A DNA stretch of 64,000 nucleotides from contig NZ_PQSS01000031.1 in the NCBI RefSeq assembly GCF_002920535.1, forward strand, positions 18,288-82,287, written 5' to 3'. The translations under genes and the position numbers were made by a program. Under the pieces are notes generated by a model. That model did no database searches and was not told where the DNA came from. It saw only the letters and a list, made by a program, of their open reading frames with translations. How positions within the stretch are numbered: the first letter of the stretch is position 1; each line of letters starts with the position of its first letter. The stretch is from Streptomyces sp. Ru71. GTDB lineage: Bacteria > Actinomycetota > Actinomycetes > Streptomycetales > Streptomycetaceae. Below, piece by piece: positions 41,176 to 49,276 of this stretch.

Positions 41176-43185
41176 GTGAGCCTTGGTGAGATCTGGGCCA
41201 TTCTGCGCAGACGCTGGTACTTCATGGTGCCGTTGACCCTGCTCAGTCTGCTCGGCGGCGGCTACCTGTACGTGACCGTGCCCGTCTCCTACCAGTCGCA
41301 GAGCTCGGTGGCGCTGCTGGACTCCTCGGCCGTGGCCCGGCTGGCCCCGACGTTCGGCAACCCCATCTCCAACGCGGGCGGTTCGCTCATCGTCACCGCC
41401 GACGTGCTGATCAGGACCCTCGAATCCAGCGACGCCGCCAAGGAGTTGCGCGGCCGGGGCGTCACCGACCCGTACACGGCCGGCTTCGCACCGGCCAGCG
41501 AGAGCCCGCTGCTCACACTCAGCGTCACCGGCACCGACCGGGCGAAGGTGCTCAAGGAGACCAACACCCTGACCACGTTCGCCGGTGAGCAGCTCAACGC
41601 GCTGCAGGAGGCCGCCCGGGTGCCGCCGGCGTACCTGGTGCAGACGGCGCCCGTGGTGCTGCCGCAGACCCCGGTGGCCAAGTCCAAGAGCCGCTACCAG
41701 GACGTCGCGGCCGTCGTCATCCTGGGCGTGGTCAGCGCGTTCCTGCTGTCCATCCTGATGGAGGGCGTCGCGGTGGTGCGCCGCCGGCGTGCCGCCCCCC
41801 GCCCCTCCGGCGCCCCGCGGCGGGAACGGGCGGGCGTGCTCGGCCGCGGGGTCGACGCCACCGCGATCCTCACCGTCTATCTGACCCTCGCCTTCTTCAT
41901 CCCGTCCAACCTGGCGCTGCCCGCCCTCGGCGGCGTCGGCACCCCGGCCAACGTCTTCGCCCTGCTCGGCCTGTTGTGGTACCTCGCCACCTGGCTCGGC
42001 GGCCGCATCCTGCCCGCCCCCGGCACCCGGCTCCCGCGCGTCGCGATGTGCGTGCTCGGCGTCGCCGTCGTCCTGGCGTACATCGCCGACTCGCTGCGGG
42101 AGAGCTCGCACCAGGAGGTGCTCGGCGCGGACCGGGGTCTGATCGGATACCTGGTGTGGGTGTCGCTGGTCGTCCTCACCTCCGCGGCGGTGCAGGAGCG
42201 CGGCCGGCTGGACGTGCTGCTGCGCCGGGCGGTGGTCCTCGGGTCGGTCGTCGCCGCGATCGGCTTCTACGACTTCTTCGCCGCCACCAACATCGCCGAC
42301 TCCCTGCACATCCCGGGCCTGCAGACCAGCGTGGCCCAGGTGTCCGCCATGGACCGCGGTGCCTTCACCCGGCCCCGGGCCACCACGGCCCAGCCGCTGG
42401 AGTTCGCCGGCGTCCTGGCGATCCTGCTGCCGTTCGCCATCCAGCAGGCCTTCGATCCGGTACGCCGCCATCTGCGCGCGTGGCGCCGCTGGGCCCCGGT
42501 GGTGCTGCTGGCCGGTGCGCTGCCGCTGTCGGTGTCGCGGACCTCGATCATCGGGCTGCTGCTGGTCGCCCTGGTGATGGTGGTGCGCTGGAAGCCCGCC
42601 CGGCGCTGGGCCGCGATCGGCATCATGACGGCCTCCGTGGCCGTCTTCAAGGTGCTCGTCCCGGGCCTGATCGGCACCATCACGGGCCTGTTCGCCTCGT
42701 TCCTGTCCAACTCCGACAGCAGCACCCAGGCCCGCACGGTCAAGTACAGCGCCATCGTGCCCTACTTGAAGGAACACCCGCTGTTCGGGCGCGGCTTCGG
42801 CACCTTCACGCCGGACCTGTACTTCTTCACCGACAACCAGTACATGCTGGTCCTGGCCGAGATGGGGGTGCTCGGGCTCCTCGCCCTGCTCACCCTGTTC
42901 GTCACCGGCATCCACCAGGGCGGCGCCATCCGGCGCCTGGCGCGCACCGACGCCGACCGCGAACTGGGGCAGGCCTTCTTCGCCTCCTCGCTGGTCGCCC
43001 TGGTCATCAGCGCCACCTTCGACTCGCTGAGCTTCCCCATGTTCGCCGGCCTGTTCTTCCTGCTGCTGGGCGCCGGGGGCGGCTATCTGGGGTTCATCCG
43101 GCGCGAGGCCGCTGCCGCCGCCGTCGCCGGTGCCCCCGAGCCCGCCGTGGAAGCCCGGCATCCCGACCTCGTGGAGTCCCGATGA
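41176..43185 (+). CDS. Wzz-like domain fused to O-antigen ligase/polymerase (Wzy-type)
   Basis: A 669-residue membrane protein. Residues 1-190 form a complete Wzz-like unit: SLGEIWAILRRRWY, a helix near 17-38, an external domain starting VPVSYQSQSSVALLDSS, and a closing helix near 172-195. Residues 230-640 are a polytopic O-antigen-ligase-type domain with about ten helices, with the conserved RPRATTAQPLEFAG loop and the large external loop holding KYSAIVPYLKEHPLFGRGFGT. Wzy proteins join repeat units on the outer face of the membrane, and Wzz partners control their length, so both are in one chain here. The GTG at 41176 has GGGGGG upstream. The stop overlaps the next start (ATGA). Confidence 0.85.
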   Translation: MSLGEIWAILRRRWYFMVPLTLLSLLGGGYLYVTVPVSYQSQSSVALLDSSAVARLAPTFGNPISNAGGSLIVTADVLIRTLESSDAAKELRGRGVTDPYTAGFAPASESPLLTLSVTGTDRAKVLKETNTLTTFAGEQLNALQEAARVPPAYLVQTAPVVLPQTPVAKSKSRYQDVAAVVILGVVSAFLLSILMEGVAVVRRRRAAPRPSGAPRRERAGVLGRGVDATAILTVYLTLAFFIPSNLALPALGGVGTPANVFALLGLLWYLATWLGGRILPAPGTRLPRVAMCVLGVAVVLAYIADSLRESSHQEVLGADRGLIGYLVWVSLVVLTSAAVQERGRLDVLLRRAVVLGSVVAAIGFYDFFAATNIADSLHIPGLQTSVAQVSAMDRGAFTRPRATTAQPLEFAGVLAILLPFAIQQAFDPVRRHLRAWRRWAPVVLLAGALPLSVSRTSIIGLLLVALVMVVRWKPARRWAAIGIMTASVAVFKVLVPGLIGTITGLFASFLSNSDSSTQARTVKYSAIVPYLKEHPLFGRGFGTFTPDLYFFTDNQYMLVLAEMGVLGLLALLTLFVTGIHQGGAIRRLARTDADRELGQAFFASSLVALVISATFDSLSFPMFAGLFFLLLGAGGGYLGFIRREAAAAAVAGAPEPAVEARHPDLVESR

Positions 43186-44099
43186 GCCCCGTCGCCGTCA
43201 TCGTCGTCACCTACAACAGCGCCGCGGTGCTCCCCGGGTTCCTCGCCGCGCTCCCGGACGGCATGGCCGGCCTGGACTGGCACCTCGTCGTCGCCGACAA
43301 CGACTCCGCCGACGACACCGTGGGGCTCCTCACGACGCTGGCCCCCGACGCCACCGTCGTGCAGACCGGCCGCAACGCCGGATACGCCGCCGGCGTCAAC
43401 GCGGCGCTGGCCGCCGCCGGCACCTACGAGGCCGCCCTGATCTGCAACCCCGACATCCGGATGCGGCAGGGCTGCGCCAAACGCCTGGTCGACAGCCTCG
43501 GCGACGGCGTCGGCATCGCCGTGCCCCTGCTGTACGAAGAGGGCCGGGACACGCCGCACCACTCGCTGCGGCGCGAGTCGAGCGTGCTGCGGGCCCTGGG
43601 CGAGGCCGTCATCGGCAACCGCCGGGCCGGAAGGTTCCCAGCCCTGAGCGAACTCGTCACCGACCCCGCCGCGTACCGGCGGCCCACCCGCGCGGACTGG
43701 GCGACCGGCGCGCTGATGGCGATCTCGGCCGACTGCGCGGCCGCGTGCGGTGAGTGGGACGAGTCCTTCTTCCTCTACTCGGAGGAGACCGAGTACTGCC
43801 TGCGGGCGCGCGACCTGGGCCACGCCACCCAGCTGGAGCCGACGGCCGAGGCCGTCCACCTGGGCGGTGACTCCCGGGTGTCGCCCTGGCTGTGGAGCCT
43901 GCTCACCGTCAACCGCGTGCGGCTGTACCGGCGGCGCCACGGGCCCGTCGCGACCGGCTGCTTCCGTGCCGCCGTGCTGCTGCGGGAGACCTCACGCGCG
44001 CTCCTCGGCCGTGCCGCCAGCCGGGCGGCGGTCGCCGCGCTGCTCAAGCCCGGTGCTCTGCGGACGACACCGGGACCTCAGCCGGACCAGGTCGTGTAG
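43182..44099 (+). CDS. glycosyltransferase family 2, rhamnosyltransferase-like
   Basis: A 305-residue GT-A enzyme. VAVIVVTYNSAAVLPGFLAALP begins the fold and VVADNDSADDTVGLL follows. AALICNPDIRM carries the NPD variant of the metal site, as in the rhamnosyltransferase branch. WATGALMAISADC and DESFFLYSEETEYCLRAR are family blocks of the WbbL type. It overlaps the polymerase gene (ATGA) and its last 22 bases overlap the convergent glycosyltransferase gene on the other strand. Sugar specificity is inferred only. Confidence 0.88.
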   Translation: MSPVAVIVVTYNSAAVLPGFLAALPDGMAGLDWHLVVADNDSADDTVGLLTTLAPDATVVQTGRNAGYAAGVNAALAAAGTYEAALICNPDIRMRQGCAKRLVDSLGDGVGIAVPLLYEEGRDTPHHSLRRESSVLRALGEAVIGNRRAGRFPALSELVTDPAAYRRPTRADWATGALMAISADCAAACGEWDESFFLYSEETEYCLRARDLGHATQLEPTAEAVHLGGDSRVSPWLWSLLTVNRVRLYRRRHGPVATGCFRAAVLLRETSRALLGRAASRAAVAALLKPGALRTTPGPQPDQVV

Positions 44100-44869
44100 A
44101 AACTCCCCGGGTTCACCAGGTACCGCACGGTGGCGTGCGGCACATGCTCGACGCGGTGGCCGCGGCTGTAGCGGTGGACCAGCTCCCAGTCCTCACGCGG
44201 CAGCACCTCGGGCGTCCGCCGCAGCCGGCTGAAGCGGAGCGCCCCGGTGCGCCGCGCGACGAAGGCGTTGGTGTCCAGGAAGGACTCCCGGGCCGCCCGG
44301 CGCCGGTCGAACGGCACGGACAGCACGTCCCGCTCGGTCCCGTCCGGCAGGACGCGGCGCAGCGCCGTGTACACGCCGTCGGGCCCGTCGGGCGCCTCCA
44401 GCACCGCCAGCGCCCGCTCCAGGTGGTCCGTCTCCCACAGGTTGTCGTCGTCCAGGAACGCCACGTACCGCGAGCGGGTGAGCCGGATGCCGACATTGCG
44501 CACGACTCCGGCGACACCCGTGTTGCGCGCCAGCGAGACCGCCAGCAGGCGGGGGTCCTCGGGGAGTTCGGGCAGTCCCGCGCCGTCGTCGACCACGACG
44601 ACCACCTGGTCGCGCACGGTCTGGGCCAGGGCCGAGCGGACGGCGGCGCGCAGGGCGTCCGGGCGGCGGTGGGTGGCGATCACCGTGGCGACGAGCGCAC
44701 CGGGCAGCGGCTCGGGGGTGGCCGCCAGCCGGCGCACCTCGGCGGTCTCGAAGCGGCGCAGCCGCAGCGCGGAGGGCGCGAGCAGGACCTTGTTGCGCAG
44801 CTCGAACAGGACGAGCCAGCCGAAGGCGCGCTTGAGCAGCTCCCAGGGGGCGCGGGCGATGCGTCGCAT
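44078..44869 (-). CDS. glycosyltransferase family 2
   Basis: A 263-residue enzyme. A short basic amphipathic N-terminus (MRRIARAPWELLKRAFGW) may associate with the membrane. The GT-A fold starts late, at ALVATVIATHRRPDALRAAV, with VVVVDDG binding nucleotide and YVAFLDDDNLWETDHLE holding the DDD metal site. The end LPREDWELVHRYSRGHRV is typical of the family. An AAGAGG site precedes the ATG at 44867-44869. It follows the beta-helix lipoprotein gene by 11 bases and closes the minus-strand run of the cluster. Confidence 0.87.
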   Translation of the reverse strand: MRRIARAPWELLKRAFGWLVLFELRNKVLLAPSALRLRRFETAEVRRLAATPEPLPGALVATVIATHRRPDALRAAVRSALAQTVRDQVVVVVDDGAGLPELPEDPRLLAVSLARNTGVAGVVRNVGIRLTRSRYVAFLDDDNLWETDHLERALAVLEAPDGPDGVYTALRRVLPDGTERDVLSVPFDRRRAARESFLDTNAFVARRTGALRFSRLRRTPEVLPREDWELVHRYSRGHRVEHVPHATVRYLVNPGSFYTTWSG

Positions 44870-44880
44870 GATCCTCTTCC

Positions 44881-45819
44881 TCAGCCGGCCGGCGCGGGCG
44901 TGATCGGGGTGCCGTCGGAGAACCGGTTGCCGCGCCAGACGTTGCCGGCCCCGCCCTCGTTCCAGGCGGTGACGGCCCCGTAGGCACCGGAGTTGCGGTG
45001 GTAGCGGCGGGAGAAGACGTTGTCCGTGACCGAGATACCGGTCGCGCCGGGGCCGCCGCCGTACAGCGCGTACGCGCCCCCGGCCAGCAGATTGCCGTCG
45101 ACGACGACCTGGGAGACATGGCCGGTGTCGGCGAACAGGCCGACCGCGGCGGACGCGCCGCGGTCGACGGGCACCGGGTTGAGCAGGGTGTTGTGCCGGA
45201 TGCTCAGCCTGCCCTTGTTGCCGCCGCCGCTGATCACCGCGTCGGTGTGCTGCCACTCCCCGCCGGCGTTGCGGAACGGGACGAGGTCGTGGACGTAGTT
45301 GTCGTGCAGGTCGCCCTGCCCCATGGACAGCGCGTTGCCGAACACGGAGATGTCGCACCAGCCGACCTCGACGGAGCTCGTGCCCATGTTGGAGACGGCG
45401 TAGTCCACACCGCCGTTGTCGGGGCCCTTGCCGGGGACGGCGGTGATGGTGCTGTGCAGGATCCGCAGCCCGCTGTGGCCGGGACGCAGGTTGACCCCCC
45501 ACCAGTTGGTGGAGGTGATCCTCGTGTCGACGATGGTCACGTCGTCGGCGTAGACGTCGAGGGAGCCGGTGATGTCCCAGCCCTTGATGACCATGCCGTC
45601 GGTCTTGATGCTGAGGTTCCCCGTGGAGTGCGGTGTCAGGGGGATGCGCGGGCCGGTGGTGGAGGCGTCGGGGAAGCCCGCCTCGCCGGGTGCCGGGGGC
45701 CTGGCGTCGGCCGTGCCGCGCGAGGGGGCCTGGGCGCGCGGGGCGGGGTCGCCGCCCGAGGTACAGGCGGCGCACAGCACGAGGGCCAGGCCGGCGAGCA
45801 GGAGGCGCAGCCTCGTCAT
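44881..45819 (-). CDS. right-handed parallel beta-helix lipoprotein
   Basis: A 312-residue exported protein. The N-terminus has a basic start, a hydrophobic core and LCAAC near residue 19, a slightly degenerate lipobox, so it is probably a lipoprotein. A Pro/Ala-rich linker leads to short repeating strands of the pectate-lyase-like beta-helix: GWDITGSLDVYADDVTIVDT, LRILHSTITAV, SIRHNTLLNP, VVVDGNLLAGG and ISVTDNVFSRR. Such proteins are often polysaccharide lyases, epimerases or binding proteins. It overlaps the flippase gene (ATGA), so it probably works on the cluster's polymer. The catalytic class cannot be settled. Confidence 0.8.
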   Translation of the reverse strand: MTRLRLLLAGLALVLCAACTSGGDPAPRAQAPSRGTADARPPAPGEAGFPDASTTGPRIPLTPHSTGNLSIKTDGMVIKGWDITGSLDVYADDVTIVDTRITSTNWWGVNLRPGHSGLRILHSTITAVPGKGPDNGGVDYAVSNMGTSSVEVGWCDISVFGNALSMGQGDLHDNYVHDLVPFRNAGGEWQHTDAVISGGGNKGRLSIRHNTLLNPVPVDRGASAAVGLFADTGHVSQVVVDGNLLAGGAYALYGGGPGATGISVTDNVFSRRYHRNSGAYGAVTAWNEGGAGNVWRGNRFSDGTPITPAPAG

Positions 45820-47303
45820 ACGGTCTCCGGGGTACGGGAGCCGAGCAGGAAGCGTCGGCTGGGCAGCACGCACACCACGTAGCATCCCAGCGCGACCGTG
45901 CCGGTGACGCACAGGGCGAGCGGGCCGTCGCCGAGGAGCCGCTTCGAGGCCAGCAGCACCGCCGTCATCACCGCGCCCCCGAGGAACGGCCAGGCGCAGG
46001 CCCTGGCCAGGGGGGCGAGGCCGATCCCGGCCCGGCCGAGGGCGTGCAGGAACGCGGGCACGACGAGGGCGACGGCGACCAGGACATGGCCCTGGGAGAC
46101 GCCGACGATGCCGTTCAGACGGGCGCCGGCGATCAGCACGGGGACGAGGGCGACGACCCACAGGCCCTGGGTGAGGATCAGGGAGCGGCGCCGTCCGGCG
46201 GCGACGAGGCAGTCGTAGGCGAGTTCGCACCCGATGCGGACCAGGCCCAGCGCCATCAGCCAGGGCAGCGCGGCGGCGGCCGGCACCCAGGTGCCGCCGT
46301 ACACGAGGCGGACGACGGGGGCGGCGAGGCCGCCGAGCAGCACGCACAGCGGCACCGTGCCCGTGACCAGGACGCCCAGCGCACGGCTGAAGCCCTGGGC
46401 GAGGGCCTGCGGCGAGTCGGCGAGACGGGAGAAACCGGCGAAGGACACCCGCCGGGCCGCCTCCGAGATGATCCGCACCGGCCAGCCGGACATGTTGAAC
46501 GCCAGGACGTAGAAGCCGAGGGAGACACCGCCCAGGGTGGAGCCGACCACCATGGTGTCCACGTTGACGACGGCGAGGGCGAGCAGGCTGGCGCCGGCCA
46601 GCGGCAGCCCGAACCTCAGCAGCGCCTTGGCCTGGACGGGGTCCCAGCCGAACCGCAGGGTGCCGGGCGCGGCCAGCGCACAGCCGGCCAGGGCGGCGAT
46701 GTTGCCGGCGACGGCACCCCAGGCGAAGCTCATCGCGCCCCCGCCGGCGAACGCCAGCGCCAGGGTCACCGAGGTGCTGAGGACGAAGTTGAGCGCGTCG
46801 ATGACCATCCGCCGGCCCTGGGCGAACTCCCGGGTGAGGAACCCGGCGGGCACCTGCGCCACCCCGTCGATCACCAGGCACAGGCACATCACCCGCAGCA
46901 CGCCCGTGGCGTCGGGCGAGTCGAGCATCACGGCCACCGTGGGCGCCGAGACGAACAGGGCGGCGTACAGCAGGCCGCTGGTCGCGGTCGCCAGGGTCAG
47001 CACGGTCGGCGCGAAGCGGCGCGGGTCGCCGTCCCAGCGCACGATGGCCAGGCTGACGCCCAGTTCGTTCGCGGACAGCAGGACCAGCAGCACGGTCTGG
47101 GCGATGCCGTAGACGCCCCACTCGGCGGGGCCCAGCGCGAAGCGGGCCAGCAGGATGCCGGTGGCGAAGTTGCCGAGGCGCATCACCACCGTGTTGATCA
47201 GGCTCCAGCGGGCCGCGGAACGGACCTTGCGGCCGAGGGAGGCGGGGGCGGGGGTGTCGCTCGGTTCAGCGGTGTCGCTGTCCGGTGTGCGAACGCTGTC
47301 CAT
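45816..47303 (-). CDS. polysaccharide flippase (Wzx-like, MATE/MOP superfamily)
   Basis: A 495-residue membrane protein with about 12-14 helices. The N-terminal block AARWSLINTVVMRLGNFATGILLARF is typical of RfbX/Wzx proteins, followed by GPAEWGVYGIAQTVLLVLLS and ANELGVSLAIVRW. A later half-repeat begins LLRFGLPLAGASLLALAVVNVDTMVVG. It should move the lipid-linked repeat unit to the outer membrane face for the polymerase at 41176. The gene overlaps the upstream Wzz-like gene by 38 bases in another frame and the downstream lipoprotein gene by four. Confidence 0.88.
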   Translation of the reverse strand: MDSVRTPDSDTAEPSDTPAPASLGRKVRSAARWSLINTVVMRLGNFATGILLARFALGPAEWGVYGIAQTVLLVLLSANELGVSLAIVRWDGDPRRFAPTVLTLATATSGLLYAALFVSAPTVAVMLDSPDATGVLRVMCLCLVIDGVAQVPAGFLTREFAQGRRMVIDALNFVLSTSVTLALAFAGGGAMSFAWGAVAGNIAALAGCALAAPGTLRFGWDPVQAKALLRFGLPLAGASLLALAVVNVDTMVVGSTLGGVSLGFYVLAFNMSGWPVRIISEAARRVSFAGFSRLADSPQALAQGFSRALGVLVTGTVPLCVLLGGLAAPVVRLVYGGTWVPAAAALPWLMALGLVRIGCELAYDCLVAAGRRRSLILTQGLWVVALVPVLIAGARLNGIVGVSQGHVLVAVALVVPAFLHALGRAGIGLAPLARACAWPFLGGAVMTAVLLASKRLLGDGPLALCVTGTVALGCYVVCVLPSRRFLLGSRTPETV

Positions 47304-48108
47304 GAGTCGACTCCTCGTCGAGCGGCTCGGCGGAGGGCTCCACGGTCATCACGGACCGTCCCGCCCTCGGCTGGGCGGGGGGCCCGTTCTCGGCGGCCCT
47401 GCTGTCGGCCGATCGCGACCAGCTGGGTGCGGTCCGCAGCGCCATCGTCTGCTCGGCGGCCGGTTCCCCGGCCGCCGGCTGCGCGGGCGCCGCCTCCCGC
47501 GCCGGTGTCCGCGACCGCCGCCGCGCCTCCACCCAGAACACCCCGACCAGACTCAGCACCAGGCCGAGCCCCCCGGCCATGACCATGTACTCCAGCCGGG
47601 TCTTGGTCTGCGCCACCGGGTTCTGCGGGGGCACGACGGTGGTCATCCGGATCATGGCCTTCGGCGTCACCGACTGCTGCTTCTGGAACTGCTCCAGCCG
47701 CTCCTCGGCGTACGCGGTCAGGATGCGGTCCGAGGCCAGCACACCGGCCTTGTCGGTGCCGGTGACGGTCAGCCACATCAGCGGCCCCTGGGCGTTGTCG
47801 GCGAGCTTGGCCTCGAACGTCCCCGACGCGCCGCGGGACTTCAGCTCCCGCAGCGAGCCGTCGGAGTTGAGGTTGCGCGCCAGGCTGTCCGCCATGCCGG
47901 TGAGCGATGTCTGGGTGGACAGGAACGGGTTGCCGTCGTAGGCGACGGTGGCCTTCTGCGAGTTCAGCAGGACCACCGTGCTCTGCGACTGGTACGTGAC
48001 CGGGACCAGCAGCGCCACCGCCACGGTCAAGGCGGCGGTCAGCAGCAGCCCCGGCAACAGCACGTACCAGCGCCTGCGCATGACACGGAAGATCTCAGCG
48101 AGATCCAT
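47266..48108 (-). CDS. Wzz-like chain-length determinant protein
   Basis: A 280-residue protein. MDLAEIFRVMRRRWYVLLPG and a first helix near 15-38 are followed by an external domain starting VPVTYQSQSTVVLLNSQ. A second helix lies near 178-197, and a cytoplasmic Pro/Ala/Ser-rich tail of about 80 residues is likely disordered. It is clearly paralogous to the N-terminus of the polymerase fusion (VPVSYQSQSSVALLDSS). It has no kinase domain. The last 38 bases overlap the flippase gene. Confidence 0.82.
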   Translation of the reverse strand: MDLAEIFRVMRRRWYVLLPGLLLTAALTVAVALLVPVTYQSQSTVVLLNSQKATVAYDGNPFLSTQTSLTGMADSLARNLNSDGSLRELKSRGASGTFEAKLADNAQGPLMWLTVTGTDKAGVLASDRILTAYAEERLEQFQKQQSVTPKAMIRMTTVVPPQNPVAQTKTRLEYMVMAGGLGLVLSLVGVFWVEARRRSRTPAREAAPAQPAAGEPAAEQTMALRTAPSWSRSADSRAAENGPPAQPRAGRSVMTVEPSAEPLDEESTHGQRSHTGQRHR

Positions 48109-48159
48109 GGTGGTCCCCCCTCGCGACCCGACGTGCCCCGAGCATATGTTGCAAGCGGA

Positions 48160-49273
48160 TCATATGGGGAGTGTTCGGTCGGTGGGCCGCGGCCGCGTGC
48201 CCGCCGTGCCTCCCTCCAGCAGCACGTCGGCGATACGGTCGCTCGCGCGGCCGTCCCACAACTCGGGCCGGCGCGGCGCGGGCGGGGTGTCCAGCACCCG
48301 GTGCACGGTCGGCACGATGCGCGCCGGATCCCGGCCGGCCAGCACATTGGTGCCCTGCTCCACGGTGATGGGCCGCTCGGTGTTGTCCCGCAGGGTCACG
48401 CACGGCACGCCCAGCGCGGTGGTCTCCTCCTGCACGCCGCCCGAGTCCGTCAGCACGACGCGGGCGGCCTCCTGCAGGGCGATGAAGTCGAGGTACCCGG
48501 CGGGCGGCACCAGCCGGACGCCCCCCGGGGACGCCGATGTCGGCCAGCCGCCCGGCCGCCCGCGGATGCACGGGCAGCACCAGCGGGCAGCGCCCGGCGA
48601 TCTCACCGAGCGCCTTCAGCAGCCCGGCGAGGACCTCGGGGTCGTCCACGTTGGCCGGGCGGTGCAGGGTGACCAGCCCGTACTCGCCCCGGGTCAGGCC
48701 GTACCGGCCGAGGACGTCCGAGGCACGGGCCCGTTCCAGGTTGGCCAGCAGTGTGTCGATCATGACGTTGCCGACGAGGTGGATCTGGTCCTCGCGGTAC
48801 CCCTCCGCGCGCAGGTTCGCCACGGCGTCGGGGGAGGGGGCCAGCAGATAGTCGCTGACCCGGTCGGTGGCGACGCGGTTGACCTCCTCCGGCATGCTCC
48901 AGTCCCGGCTGCGCAGACCGGCCTCCACATGCGCCAGCAGCGGGCCGGCCTTGGCGGTGACCAGGGCGCAGGCCAGCGTGGAGTTGATGTCGCCGACCAC
49001 GACCACGACGTCCGGGGACACCTCGTCGACGAGCGGCTCGAACGCGGCCATCACCCGTCCGGTCTGCTCGGCGTGGCTGCCCGAGCCGACACCGAGGAAC
49101 CGGTCGGGCGGACGGATGCCGAGGTCGGCGAAGAACACGTCGTTCATCGCCGGGTCGTAGTGCTGGCCGGTGTGGACGAGCACCACCTCGGCGCCCCGGC
49201 GCTCCAGGGCGTCCATCACCGGTTTGATCTTCATGTAGTTGGGGCGTGCCCCGGCGACGCAGACGACTCGCAT
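48160..49273 (-). pseudogene. wecB: UDP-N-acetylglucosamine 2-epimerase (non-hydrolysing), frameshifted
   Basis: The N-terminal two thirds read MRVVCVAGARPNYMKIKPVM, HTGQHYDPAMNDVFF, VVVGDINSTLACAL and HVEAGLRSRDWSMPEE, all epimerase blocks. The frame is then lost in the C6/G4 run at 48521-48530, and the remaining family sequence continues in the next frame (LTDSGGVQEETTALGVPCVT, VEQGTNVLAG) to a stop at 48160. The total of 1114 bases equals 371 codons plus one, so a single extra base explains it. Without it the protein would be about 370 residues, the normal size. It may be a true mutation or a sequencing error in the homopolymer. The enzyme interconverts UDP-GlcNAc-type and UDP-ManNAc-type sugars. 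It lies 3 bases after the 6-dehydrogenase gene. Confidence 0.85.
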
Positions 49274-49276
49274 CTC

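Noticed and set aside
41137..43161. 674-codon minus-strand frame opposite the polymerase fusion
   Set aside because: Gln/Gly/His-rich with no hydrophobic or catalytic pattern; the plus-strand polymerase is clear.
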